From positions 1 through 23,614 of the forward strand of contig JAZTXD010000195.1 in the NCBI GenBank assembly GCA_045636265.1: a DNA stretch of 23,614 nt, in the 5' to 3' direction. Source of the DNA: Flemingiibacterium sp045636265 (GTDB lineage Bacteria; Bacillota; Clostridia; Oscillospirales; CAG-272). A program made the translations under genes and the position numbers. The notes beneath the pieces are model-generated. The model made no database searches, was not told the origin of the DNA, and saw nothing but the letters and a program-made list of their open reading frames with translations. Below, piece by piece: positions 1 through 8,213 of the stretch; position 1 is the first letter of the stretch; each line of letters begins with the position of its first letter.

Positions 1-95
1 GGATATGAGGGAGTAGCAAGCGCCCTGCGTAGCAAGTCAACATACTGACCGGGAAGGTCTGGCTTGTTTTAAATTGCGAGACTCATGTGTGTGTA
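1..95 (+). ncRNA. yybP-ykoY manganese riboswitch aptamer
   Basis: This leader resembles the Mn2+-sensing yybP-ykoY aptamer. It has the GGGAGTAGC internal-loop strand (9-17), the GTCAACATACTG strand (about 36-47) and the TTGCGAGAC 3' element (74-82). The closing helix P1 pairs ATATGAG (3-9) with CTCATGT (82-88). A helix CAAGC/GCTTG (18-22 with 62-66) and a GACC/GGTC hairpin (47-58) lie inside. Family knowledge: Mn2+ binding by two apposed loops stabilises P1 and turns on Mn efflux genes. The next gene is the Mn exporter mntP, which agrees. The promoter lies before the window, so the 5' edge may be cut by a few bases. Confidence 0.88.
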
Positions 96-125
96 AATTA
101 TACCATGCATGGAGTCTGTTTTTTT
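79..125 (+). terminator. Riboswitch-controlled intrinsic terminator (expression platform)
   Basis: AGACTCATG (79-87) can pair with CATGGAGTCT (108-117, one bulged G), followed by a T run at 119-125. The 5' strand of this stem is the 3' strand of the aptamer P1 helix. P1 and terminator are therefore mutually exclusive: Mn2+-stabilised P1 would block the terminator and allow transcription into mntP. Confidence 0.75.
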
Positions 126-133
126 GCACTGAC

Positions 134-166
134 ACCAAGCATGGAACAAAACTGCTTGGTTTTTTT
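134..166 (+). terminator. Second terminator-like hairpin before mntP
   Basis: ACCAAGCA (134-141) pairs perfectly with TGCTTGGT (153-160), with seven T at 160-166. It ends 5 nt before the mntP ribosome binding site (GGAGGG, 171-176). It may be a back-up terminator or may influence ribosome access. It shares no sequence with the aptamer, so it is probably not switched directly. Confidence 0.7.
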
Positions 167-180
167 ATTTGGAGGGACAA

Positions 181-771
181 ATGACACTAGGATTTAATTT
201 CTTTTTTAATAGTATTTTATTAGGAGTCGGACTTGCCATGGACGCTTTTTCCGTATCCCTTGCAAACGGACTCAACGAACCGGGAATGAAGCGTCCAAAG
301 CTTTTCGGAGTCGCTTTAACCTTTGCACTCTTTCAGGCGGCTATGCCCATGATCGGCTGGATATGCGTACACACTGTAGTTGAGCATTTTTCCGCTTTTG
401 AAAAATTCATCCCGTGGATAGCACTGGTGCTTCTCTCCTATATCGGAATCAATATGCTGATTGAGGGAATAAGATGCCCTGCCGACGCATGCAAGCTCAC
501 CAAGCTCACACTCGGAGCACTCCTCGTTCAGGGCGTGGCAACATCTATCGATGCCCTCTCGGTTGGATTTACAATATCCGAATACGGTCTTATTGAAGCT
601 GTTGTGTCCGTTGCCATAATCGGTGCGATGACCTTTGGCATCTGCACAGCCGGACTCTTCATCGGCAGGAAATTCGGCACAAAGCTCGCGGGAAAAGCGG
701 GCATCCTCGGCGGTGTTATCCTCATAGCAATAGGACTGGAAATATTCATAAAAGGCGTGTTCTTCTCTTAA
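181..771 (+). CDS. mntP: Manganese efflux pump MntP
   Basis: MntP (DUF204 family) is an inner-membrane Mn2+ exporter. The 196-residue product matches the usual length of about 190. It has six hydrophobic segments in two repeats, each with the family's acidic motif: LAMDAFSVSLANGL near residues 18-31 and GVATSIDALSVGF near 117-129. The Asp residues in these motifs are the expected metal ligands. The ATG at 181 is chosen because GGAGGG (171-176) sits 4 nt upstream; an upstream in-frame TTG at 169 overlaps that site and is unlikely. Control by the Mn riboswitch immediately upstream supports the function independently. The gene appears monocistronic. Confidence 0.93.
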   Translation: MTLGFNFFFNSILLGVGLAMDAFSVSLANGLNEPGMKRPKLFGVALTFALFQAAMPMIGWICVHTVVEHFSAFEKFIPWIALVLLSYIGINMLIEGIRCPADACKLTKLTLGALLVQGVATSIDALSVGFTISEYGLIEAVVSVAIIGAMTFGICTAGLFIGRKFGTKLAGKAGILGGVILIAIGLEIFIKGVFFS

Positions 772-777
772 AATCCA

Positions 778-802
778 AAGCGACTCTGCCTCGGAGTCGC
801 TT
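778..802 (+). terminator. Probable terminator after mntP
   Basis: AAGCGACTC (778-786) and GAGTCGCTT (794-802) form a perfect 9-bp stem with a 7-nt loop, 7 nt after the stop codon. There is no good T run (TTGCAC follows), so termination may be inefficient or rely on the next hairpin. Confidence 0.5.
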
Positions 803-813
803 GCACAGTGCAC

Positions 814-835
814 AGATGTTGTAAAAACAACATCT
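814..835 (+). other. Second hairpin downstream of mntP
   Basis: AGATGTTGT (814-822) pairs with ACAACATCT (827-835) around an AAAA loop, followed by TCTATAG. With the preceding stem it makes a tandem pair in the mntP 3' region. It could assist termination or protect the 3' end. There is no T tract. Confidence 0.4.
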
Positions 836-882
836 TCTATAGCCTGTATATATGCTAAATTAACAAAATTATTGCATAGGGG

Positions 883-911
883 TTGATTTGGCATAAAAAA
901 TATGGTATAAT
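883..911 (+). promoter_or_regulatory. Sigma-A promoter of fakB-fakA operon
   Basis: -35 TTGATT (883-888), 17-bp spacer, -10 TATAAT (906-911) with an extended TGG before it. Transcription should start near 918, giving a leader of about 64 nt before the ATG at 982. Confidence 0.8.
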
Positions 912-981
912 GTAAATAATTATAATATTATAATGTATACGTGTGCCACTGTCCCACGTATCACAACGAAAGGAAAACAAT

Positions 982-1869
982 ATGCAGAATTATGTACTGA
1001 GCTGTTGCTCCACCGCAGATCTTTCCCACGAGCATTTTGTATCCCGCGATATTTCCTATATTTGCTTCCACTATTTCATGGACGGAACAGAATATCCCGA
1101 TGACCTCGGACGCTCCATGTCCTTCGATGCTTTCTATGCCGCTATGGTAAACGGTGCAGATACAAAAACCTCGCAGATAAGCGTTGGTGAATACACAAAA
1201 TATTTTGAGAAATTCCTTGAAAAGGAGCAGGATATTCTGCACGTTTCCCTGTCATCCGGTATTTCCGGCTCGGTGCAGTCCGCACGCACTGCGGCAAAAG
1301 CACTGTCCGAAAAATATCCCGAGCGCAAAATAATCATCGTTGACTCGCTCGCCGCATCCTCCGGATACGGACTTTTAATGGATAAGCTCGCAGACCTTCG
1401 CGACGAGGGAATGTCTATTGACGAGCTTGCAGCTTGGGCAGAAGCCAATAAGCGCCGCGTACACCACTGGTTCTTCTCTTCCGACCTCACCTTCTTTGTA
1501 AAGGGCGGCAGAGTATCCAAAACAGCAGGCGCAATCGGCGGAATTCTCGGAATTTGTCCGCTTCTCAACGTTGACGTTAACGGCAAGCTTATTCCGCGCG
1601 AGAAGATACGCCCCAAGAAAAAGGTTATTTCAAGAATTGCCGAAAAGATGAAAGAGTTTGCAGATAACAGACTTGAATACACCGGCAAGTGCTATATAAG
1701 CAACTCCGCGTGCCATGATGACGCAAAGGCCGTTGCAGACATAGTTGAGGCATCCTTCCCCAACCTTGACGGCAAGGTTCTTATCAACAACATCGGTACA
1801 ACTATCGGAAGCCACACAGGCCCCGGCACCGTCGCACTTTTCTTCTGGGGCGACGAGAGAAACGACTAA
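982..1869 (+). CDS. fakB: DegV family fatty-acid binding protein (FakB-like)
   Basis: DegV/FakB proteins bind a fatty acid and present its carboxylate to the kinase FakA, feeding exogenous fatty acids into phospholipid synthesis. The 295-residue product has the family landmarks: TKTSQIS (61-67), the lipid-headgroup loop SLSSGISGS (89-97), a VDSLAASSGYGLL segment (120-132), FFVKGGRVSK in the second half, and a C-terminal HTGPGTVALFF. The start at 982 follows GAAAGGAA (968-975); an upstream in-frame ATG at 943 lacks such a site. The gene ends 15 nt before a FakA-like kinase, the expected partner, which strengthens the FakB reading over a bare DegV annotation. Which fatty acid it prefers cannot be read from the sequence. 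Confidence 0.88.
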   Translation: MQNYVLSCCSTADLSHEHFVSRDISYICFHYFMDGTEYPDDLGRSMSFDAFYAAMVNGADTKTSQISVGEYTKYFEKFLEKEQDILHVSLSSGISGSVQSARTAAKALSEKYPERKIIIVDSLAASSGYGLLMDKLADLRDEGMSIDELAAWAEANKRRVHHWFFSSDLTFFVKGGRVSKTAGAIGGILGICPLLNVDVNGKLIPREKIRPKKKVISRIAEKMKEFADNRLEYTGKCYISNSACHDDAKAVADIVEASFPNLDGKVLINNIGTTIGSHTGPGTVALFFWGDERND

Positions 1870-1884
1870 ACTATCGAGGAAATT

Positions 1885-3561
1885 ATGATAAACGAAGAAA
1901 ACAAGAGCGCCCTCGGGGAAATTAAGCTCCTCACCGGCAAAATGTACGCCGACATGGTTGTGGGCGGTGCAGCACAGCTTCGTGCAAATGCCCGTGAAGT
2001 CAACGAGCTTAATGTTTTCCCGGTCCCCGACGGAGATACGGGCGACAACATGAGCATGACCATGGAGGGCGGAGCCGCCGCGGCATCAACTGAGAGTGAC
2101 GATCTTTCGGCTGTGGCACTCAAAATCTCGCAGGGAATGCTTCTCGGCGCACGCGGAAACTCGGGCGTTATACTCTCGCAGTTTTTCGACGGAATCGCCA
2201 AAGGCTTTTCCGGTCACGACAAGGCAGACTGTGAAACTATAGCAAATGCACTCAAAGCAGGCGTTAAGCAGGCATATGCCGCGGTAATGACCCCCACAGA
2301 GGGAACAATACTCACGGTTGCACGTGAGGGCGTTGAATATGCCGTGTCCCGTATTAATGAAAACAGCACTGTTGACGGGATCTTCTCCGATCTTATAAAG
2401 GAGATGTACACTTCCCTTCAGCACACTCCCGAGCTGCTTCCCCAGCTCAAGGAAGCCGGCGTTGTAGACAGCGGCGGCGCTGGACTTTACTATGTAATCC
2501 AGGGTTGCTATAAAATACTGTGCGGCGAGGAGATCGACGGCGCAAGTGCACTTCCTCCTCCCAAAACAAACACCGTAGACTTTTCAAACTTCGGTCCCGA
2601 CAGCGAAATGACCTACGGCTACTGCACAGAGCTTCTCCTGCAGCTCCAGAATGCAAAATGTGACATTGAGGCTTTCGATGAGGGCATTATCAAGGATTTC
2701 CTTGTCAGTGTCGGAGATTCGGTTGTAGCTTTTAAAACCGGAAGCATAATCAAGATACATGTTCACACAAAAACTCCGGAGCGTGTGCTCGAATTCTGCC
2801 GTGGATACGGTGAGTTCTTAACTGTTAAGATTGAGAACATGAGCGTTCAGCACTCCAATATTGAGGAGAATGAAAAGAAGCAGAAGCCCCGTTCCATCAA
2901 GGAGTTTGCCACCGTTGCCGTTGCTTCGGGCGATGGCATAGAACAGCTCTTCACAGAGCTTGGAGTTGACTATATCGTATCCGGAGGTCAGACACAGAAC
3001 CCCTCCGCAAACGATTTTGTGGAAGCTTTCGAGGCTGTCGGTGCACGCCATATATTCGTGTTCCCCAACAACGGAAACATCGTTATGGCGGCAAAGCAGG
3101 CGGCATCACTCTACACCGAAAGCGAGATACACGTTATCGAGAGCAAAGACCTCGGCATGGGATATGCGGCAATATCCGCGATGAACTTCCAGTCTGGCGA
3201 TCCCGAGCGTATCGCGGAAACCTTCACGGAGGCAATGTCAGCTGTTACCACGGGATTCATTTCACCGGCCATACGCGATGCCGAGCTTGACGGAGTACAC
3301 ATTGAGGCAGGCGATTTCATAGGATTTGTCGGCAAATCAATGAAGGTATCCTGCAAATCCGTAACCGAATCGGCAGAGGAGCTTCTCACAAAAATGTTTG
3401 AAAATGAAGCATATCTCGTAACCGCATTTGTGGGCAAGGATGCCGCGTCTGAAGATGTTGCGGCGGTTGAGGAATGGATCAGCTCAAACTATCCGGATGT
3501 GGAATTCTACACCGTTGACGGCGGTCAGGACGTTTACCCGTTTATATTTGTTGTTGAATAA
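1885..3561 (+). CDS. fakA: Fatty-acid kinase catalytic subunit FakA-like (DAK2 domain)
   Basis: The 558-residue protein has an N-terminal DhaL/DAK2 nucleotide-binding domain (about 15-215). Its Mg-ATP motif is NVFPVPDGDTGDN (43-55) and its glycine-rich loop is SQGMLLGARGNSGVILSQ (82-99). A middle and a C-terminal domain follow, as in FakA/YloV proteins of about 550 residues. It should phosphorylate the fatty acid carried by the DegV partner encoded 15 nt upstream. The start ATG at 1885 has GAGGA at 1876-1880. A strong terminator follows at 3568, closing a two-gene operon. Dihydroxyacetone kinases share the DAK2 fold, but the length and the adjacent DegV gene argue for FakA. Confidence 0.88.
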   Translation: MINEENKSALGEIKLLTGKMYADMVVGGAAQLRANAREVNELNVFPVPDGDTGDNMSMTMEGGAAAASTESDDLSAVALKISQGMLLGARGNSGVILSQFFDGIAKGFSGHDKADCETIANALKAGVKQAYAAVMTPTEGTILTVAREGVEYAVSRINENSTVDGIFSDLIKEMYTSLQHTPELLPQLKEAGVVDSGGAGLYYVIQGCYKILCGEEIDGASALPPPKTNTVDFSNFGPDSEMTYGYCTELLLQLQNAKCDIEAFDEGIIKDFLVSVGDSVVAFKTGSIIKIHVHTKTPERVLEFCRGYGEFLTVKIENMSVQHSNIEENEKKQKPRSIKEFATVAVASGDGIEQLFTELGVDYIVSGGQTQNPSANDFVEAFEAVGARHIFVFPNNGNIVMAAKQAASLYTESEIHVIESKDLGMGYAAISAMNFQSGDPERIAETFTEAMSAVTTGFISPAIRDAELDGVHIEAGDFIGFVGKSMKVSCKSVTESAEELLTKMFENEAYLVTAFVGKDAASEDVAAVEEWISSNYPDVEFYTVDGGQDVYPFIFVVE

Positions 3562-3567
3562 AAATTC

Positions 3568-3594
3568 GGCGCTGTATTTTATACAGCGCCTTTT
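3568..3594 (+). terminator. Intrinsic terminator of fakBA
   Basis: GGCGCTGTAT (3568-3577) and ATACAGCGCC (3581-3590) form a perfect 10-bp stem with a TTT loop, followed by TTTTAT. It lies 6 nt after the fakA stop. Confidence 0.88.
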
Positions 3595-3597
3595 ATA

Positions 3598-3626
3598 TTG
3601 ACGGGACAGTTTTTGTTTGGTATAAT
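3598..3626 (+). promoter_or_regulatory. Sigma-A promoter upstream of the ECF sigma operon
   Basis: -35 TTGACG (3598-3603), 17-bp spacer, -10 TATAAT (3621-3626) preceded by TTTGG. It sits directly after the fakA terminator and about 330 bp before the sigma gene. It would produce a long leader containing the inverted repeat at 3676-3827. Whether it drives the sigma operon or only the repeat element is not decided by the sequence. Confidence 0.7.
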
Positions 3627-3675
3627 GTGATTGAGGAAATTTAAGATACGATACCATAACGAAATCGTTGATACC

Positions 3676-3827
3676 GTAGGGACAGGCGTCCTCGACTGTC
3701 CGCGGCAAAGTATTTCATAATCAGCTTGAAGCTTCACATATTATTTCTACAAGCAGAAATTTTGCACAAAGCCATATTGGAAGTTGTTTTTTTAGCGTGT
3801 TGGACAGTCGAGGACGCCTGTCCCTAC
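3676..3827. repeat. Perfect 26-bp inverted repeat, MITE-like element
   Basis: The 26-nt arm at 3676-3701 (GTAGGGACAGGCGTCC...) is the exact reverse complement of 3802-3827, separated by a 100-nt AT-rich centre without an ORF. Each arm is itself palindromic (GGACAG...CTGTCC), so it can fold locally or as one long stem. GTAGGG-type termini of this kind are recalled from dispersed repeats in clostridial genomes, but this needs a copy search. No obvious target-site duplication is visible. It fills the otherwise geneless stretch 3562-3954. Confidence 0.75.
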
Positions 3828-3954
3828 AAGTTTCACACTCCTAATCTACGCAATGTGCTCACATAAGCAGACCCAATATTACAATTTATCAAAAAATATG
3901 CAACCGATACATTTTTTTGACGAGATATTATATGAAAGCAAAGGAGGGATATGC

Positions 3955-4512
3955 GTGAATGACAATGAAATAGTTATGCTTTACTGGAACCGTGACGAAT
4001 CAGCTATTAGCGAAACGCAGATAAAGTACGGCAAATACCTTATAAAAATAGCCTACAACATCACCGCTGACACAGAGGACAGCGAGGAAAGCGTGAACGA
4101 CACATATCTTGCCGCATGGAATTCCATTCCGCCGCAAAGACCGAGTTTGCTGAGAACATTCCTTTCAAAGCTCACGCGGTGCATCGCAATCGACCGCGTT
4201 CGCCGGCAGAATCGCAAGAAACGCGGGGGCGGCGAATATATGCTCTCGCTTGAAGAACTGTCGGGCATCACTTCCGACAGCACTCCGGACGAAACGTTTG
4301 ACGCAAAGCTGCTCGGGGAAGCCGTAAGCGCATTTCTCCGCACGCTCACACCGGATGCGCGCAACGCGTTCATTTGCAGATATTATTTTCTCGATAGCAT
4401 AAGCGATGTTGCCGCCTCGCTCGAAATGAGCACATCAAAACTAAAGAGTTTACTCCACCGCACGCGCATATCCCTGCGCGAATACCTCAAAAAGGAGGGA
4501 TTTGACATATGA
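3955..4512 (+). CDS. ECF-type RNA polymerase sigma factor
   Basis: This 185-residue sigma-70-family protein has region 2 across about residues 12-85. Features there are EESVNDTYLAAWNSI, a DNA-melting and -10-binding helix, and IDRVRRQNRKKR. Region 4 lies at about 125-180: LTPDARNAFICRYYF, then the helix-turn-helix ISDVAASLEMSTSKLKSLLHRTRISLREYL. Length and two-domain layout fit the extracytoplasmic-function class. The GTG start at 3955 is preferred because AGGAGG (3942-3947) is 7 nt upstream; the frame is open back to an ATG at 3853 without a comparable site. Its stop overlaps the next gene's ATG (ATATGA), the tight coupling typical of sigma/anti-sigma pairs. The regulon is unknown. Confidence 0.9.
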   Translation: MNDNEIVMLYWNRDESAISETQIKYGKYLIKIAYNITADTEDSEESVNDTYLAAWNSIPPQRPSLLRTFLSKLTRCIAIDRVRRQNRKKRGGGEYMLSLEELSGITSDSTPDETFDAKLLGEAVSAFLRTLTPDARNAFICRYYFLDSISDVAASLEMSTSKLKSLLHRTRISLREYLKKEGFDI

Positions 4513-6926
4513 AACCCGATAAGCTTCACGATGCGCTGAATCATCTCGATGATGACCTTATCGAAGCGGCAGACAAAATCCGCTCTGCGCCAAAGCCGAT
4601 ACGCACATCGCACACGCATGCGTTCGCGGTTGCGGCGTGCGCTGTTATGGTTGCCGCAGCAACGCTTGTAATTCTCAAGCTTATGCCGCCCATGCTCAAC
4701 ACAAGCAGTGACGGCGCTCATATAACTAAAAGCACCGGCGACATAAACGAAATGGCAACCGATATTAACAAAACCGACGACGGCGACGCCGTTCCGCCGG
4801 ATGACCAGGCTGTGGACGTGACAGAAAACGGCGTGACCATTCCAAAAACAGTGATAACAGAAAACACGCTCGGCGAATATTTCTGCTACGAGGGGCGGAT
4901 ATACGTGCCGTATCAGGAAATCAGCGGCGTTGAGCTGAACGATATCATCGGTGATGAGATCGGCACGCTCAATAATGTCTTCAAGGAAAAGCCGCACGGC
5001 GATTACTTGGCCGATTTCAGTACAAATATGGAGGTTGGCGACAAGGTCTTCACGCTGAAGGGCTATGATAAAGAGTTCATGCTCGCCGTTTGGCTTGACA
5101 CGCATTTCCACCTTTTCATAAACGATAACGGCATAACCCTCGAAAAAGGCTCGGATATTTTGGTTGATAGACTGAATCTGGTTGAAAACTACTCCGCACT
5201 TCGAATGAGTATCAGCGGAAGTCCGTTTTATCAGGAAACGGTACCGAGCTACGAATACGAACCAATTAACGACTATCTTGAACTGTTCTACGATGCGCCG
5301 GTAGTACCGCAGACCGAAAACGAAAATTTTTTCATAGAAGCGACACTTACATTCACCCTAAGCAGCGGAGTTGACGTTAGAATACTTCTCTATGAAAACA
5401 ACTTTATCTGCGTTGAGATGGGAGAACTCTCAAGTGTGTGCCTTAAAGCAGATACGGGTAAGCTAAATCACACAATTTTCGACAATTTCATCGAATATCT
5501 TAAGTCAATCTCCTTTGCCTCAAGTTACGAACGCCTTGATGTTCCGACACCGGAGATTGAAGAGTATATGTTCTGCCACAGAATCTTTGCCAGCAACGTA
5601 GTTCTGTATTTCTGCAGCGATGCTCACATCTGGCCCGAGGAGCTTATGAACGAGCCTATCAGATACGACAAGACCTCGCTCAAAGTATACTATACCAACG
5701 ATTACGGTAAGTCAGTCGGCACAGTAATGCTCCCGCTCCCCGAGGATTTTGACACAAGCTATGACCACATAATCCCCGTATATTCAGGCTCGGGCGGCGG
5801 AAGCGGCGAATTTGAGGTCATCTATCGCGTAGAATACGGCGAGGATGTTCGCTACATTTCGTTCAACAATTTTGCGTGGTCGAGTAAGCTTTTAGAGCTC
5901 CAGTACGGCGGTGAGGTTAGCGAAGAGCGAATGAAAGAGCTTCGCGAAATCTCTACGCAGGACGTGCACGTATACGACCTGCTTACCGAGATTATTCCCG
6001 AGATAACCGAAATCGTCCACGGAGATTCGCAAAGCACCGGCGTCCCCGTTGGAATATACAGACTAAACGAACAAAAGATCGAGCTTATTGCCGTAGTTGA
6101 CTATTTCCTTGCTGACAACTACGCCGCTGTGCTTAAGGTGATTGGAGTTACGCAAGGACGCAATTACAGCTACACATACCCAGATGCGCTGAGATTTGCG
6201 AGCGTGACGAACGAGAAGCTTTCCCCGAATGACACATATTTCGTTCACACAAATGAGGGCGACCTTATTCTCACTTATGATGAAACTGTAAACGTTCTCA
6301 GTTCTATAGATCTTACCAAAAACAAGCATATCACAACACCTATCCACTATAATATTGAGGTTCATGCTAACGAGCACATATCGGATAATGAACACAACCG
6401 CGATGTCAATATTATCAAAATAAATGCCGATTCAGCGCACATCGATACTATGGGTCAAACGGTAACCCGAGAATTTGATATCATCCTTGACAAATATATG
6501 GCCAGTGCTCCTTACGAGCATCAGTATTTAGCTATAGACTCTACCTACTCTGAAGTTGGTGATTTTTTGTGCGTTGCGGTAGTCGCTTCAATTCCGTCAC
6601 AGTATACGCTGCCGTATTATTCACAGTACATTTATTGGAACCGTGCAGAGGATAAGCTGTATTCTCTGGCAGAGTATCTGGATGTTATAGGAATAGACTC
6701 ACTATCTTCAATCGGAGATGCTGTACAGGAAAAGCTCGGCGATGCATACACCCATGCTGTACTTGGAATGTTTTATTTGAACGGCGATATTTATTTTGTA
6801 GTTCATGTTTACTCCACCTTTGAAAACGGAGTCAATTCAGCTGAAACAATGTTCTATAATTACTCAACCTCCGAGTTAATATTAGGAACCGATTTTAGTG
6901 GTTTCGCTTCTCTCGGCGATAAATAA
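4509..6926 (+). CDS. Membrane-anchored putative anti-sigma factor with large extracellular domain
   Basis: This 805-residue protein has a short cytoplasmic N terminus (about 36 residues, with LNHLDDDLIEAADKIRSAPK), one transmembrane helix (about 37-60) and about 740 residues outside the membrane. Immediately after the helix is a Ser/Thr/Asp-rich linker. I recognise no named domain in the extracellular part. The 4-nt overlap with the ECF sigma gene, its own AGGAGG (4493-4498) and the single-pass topology support an anti-sigma/sensor role by position. The classic zinc anti-sigma motif (HxxxCxxC) is absent, so binding would have to use the short acidic helix. The outer part presumably senses a ligand or cleavage. 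The function is inferred from context only. Confidence 0.7.
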   Translation: MKPDKLHDALNHLDDDLIEAADKIRSAPKPIRTSHTHAFAVAACAVMVAAATLVILKLMPPMLNTSSDGAHITKSTGDINEMATDINKTDDGDAVPPDDQAVDVTENGVTIPKTVITENTLGEYFCYEGRIYVPYQEISGVELNDIIGDEIGTLNNVFKEKPHGDYLADFSTNMEVGDKVFTLKGYDKEFMLAVWLDTHFHLFINDNGITLEKGSDILVDRLNLVENYSALRMSISGSPFYQETVPSYEYEPINDYLELFYDAPVVPQTENENFFIEATLTFTLSSGVDVRILLYENNFICVEMGELSSVCLKADTGKLNHTIFDNFIEYLKSISFASSYERLDVPTPEIEEYMFCHRIFASNVVLYFCSDAHIWPEELMNEPIRYDKTSLKVYYTNDYGKSVGTVMLPLPEDFDTSYDHIIPVYSGSGGGSGEFEVIYRVEYGEDVRYISFNNFAWSSKLLELQYGGEVSEERMKELREISTQDVHVYDLLTEIIPEITEIVHGDSQSTGVPVGIYRLNEQKIELIAVVDYFLADNYAAVLKVIGVTQGRNYSYTYPDALRFASVTNEKLSPNDTYFVHTNEGDLILTYDETVNVLSSIDLTKNKHITTPIHYNIEVHANEHISDNEHNRDVNIIKINADSAHIDTMGQTVTREFDIILDKYMASAPYEHQYLAIDSTYSEVGDFLCVAVVASIPSQYTLPYYSQYIYWNRAEDKLYSLAEYLDVIGIDSLSSIGDAVQEKLGDAYTHAVLGMFYLNGDIYFVVHVYSTFENGVNSAETMFYNYSTSELILGTDFSGFASLGDK

Positions 6927-6970
6927 GCAAGTGAATTGACTTATCAGTTATAACGAAAGGAGATTTCAAT

Positions 6971-8203
6971 ATGAAACGTATACTTCCCTTCTTACTTCTT
7001 ATAGCAATAGCGTTTACCTCGTGCGGCAATAATAACGCCCCAAGCCTTTCCGACGGCGTAACACCGCGCGGCAATATTGAAAGTGCCGATGTAAATGAAG
7101 CCGGTGACGTGCTGGCTGATTTCGGACTGCGTTTGTTCGCCGAAAGCTTTACAGAGGACAAAAACACGCTTGTTTCACCGCTTTCGGTAATGTTTGCTCT
7201 GGCTATGACGGCGAACGGTGCCGAGGAGAATACACGCGAACAAATGGAAAGCGTTCTCGGAATGGATATCGATTCGCTCAACGCATATTTAAAATCCTAT
7301 AAAGAATCGCTCCCCGAGGATGAAAAGAATAAGCTTTCCGTTGCCAACTCAATCTGGTTCACCGACCATGAGCGGTTCACCGTAAACGATGACTTTCTCC
7401 AGTTGAACGCCGACTACTACGGCGCGGATATATACAAGGCACCGTTTAATAATGCCACATGCCGCGATATTAACAACTGGGTTAAAGAAAAAACCGACGG
7501 GATGATAAAAGATATCCTCGACGAAATCCCGACGGATGCAGTTATGTATCTTGTCAACGCGCTGGCGTTTGACGCCGAGTGGCAGGACATTTATGAAAAG
7601 CATCAGGTGCGCGATGCCGTATTTACAAAAGAAGACGGCACAGCACGCACGGTCGATATGATGTATTCAGACGAGCACGCATATCTTGAGGGCGAGAACT
7701 TCACGGGATTTATAAAATATTATTCTCGCAGTAAATACGCCTTTGCCGCTATGCTCCCAAGTGACGGCGTGAGCGTGTCCGAGCTTATCACCTCGCTTGA
7801 CGGTGAGATGCTGTATGACACACTCTCAAATCCTATATCCACTGCCGTGAACGCAGGACTTCCGAAATTCGAGTTTGAGTTTGACACAGAGCTTTCCGAT
7901 ATACTGTCAGACATGGGAATGTCCGATGCGTTCGACGGCAACCTCGCCGACTTTTCGGGACTCGGTTCTTCAAGCAGAGGCAATATTTTTATAAACCGCG
8001 TTCTTCACAAGACATACATCGAGGTTGGCGAAAAAGGCACACGTGCCGGTGCGGCGACTGTGGTCGAGATGAACGACTGCGCGGCGGCTGATGTAATCGG
8101 GCAAATCAAAGAGGTTATACTTGACAGACCCTTCGTGTTCATGCTCATTGACACCGAAACCAATCTGCCGTTCTTCATAGGATCGGTAATGGATATAGAG
8201 TAA
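6971..8203 (+). CDS. Serpin-family protease inhibitor, lipoprotein
   Basis: The 410-residue product starts with a lipoprotein signal peptide; the lipobox FTSC places the lipidated cysteine at 18. The serpin fold follows: LVSPLSVMFALAMTANGAEENT (67-88), NSIWF (126-130), NNWVKEKTDGMI (168-179), VNALAFDAEW (195-204). The reactive-centre hinge is EKGTRAGAATVV (354-365). The small P14-P8 residues (T, A, G, A, A, T) are those of an inhibitory serpin, and RPFVFMLID (386-394) closes the C terminus. Counting as in alpha-1-antitrypsin puts P1 at Cys370 and P1' at Ala371. The protein should sit on the outer membrane face and trap serine (or cysteine) proteases. It has AAAGGAGA upstream and lies 44 nt after the anti-sigma gene, so it is probably co-transcribed. 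Confidence 0.92.
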   Translation: MKRILPFLLLIAIAFTSCGNNNAPSLSDGVTPRGNIESADVNEAGDVLADFGLRLFAESFTEDKNTLVSPLSVMFALAMTANGAEENTREQMESVLGMDIDSLNAYLKSYKESLPEDEKNKLSVANSIWFTDHERFTVNDDFLQLNADYYGADIYKAPFNNATCRDINNWVKEKTDGMIKDILDEIPTDAVMYLVNALAFDAEWQDIYEKHQVRDAVFTKEDGTARTVDMMYSDEHAYLEGENFTGFIKYYSRSKYAFAAMLPSDGVSVSELITSLDGEMLYDTLSNPISTAVNAGLPKFEFEFDTELSDILSDMGMSDAFDGNLADFSGLGSSSRGNIFINRVLHKTYIEVGEKGTRAGAATVVEMNDCAAADVIGQIKEVILDRPFVFMLIDTETNLPFFIGSVMDIE

Positions 8204-8213
8204 GGAGAAAAAC

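Noticed and set aside
3770..3830. ECF-type autoregulatory promoter (GGAAGTT followed by a CGTC-like -10)
   Set aside because: A GGAAGTT is present, but no -10 of that kind lies at the right distance and the region overlaps the inverted-repeat arm.
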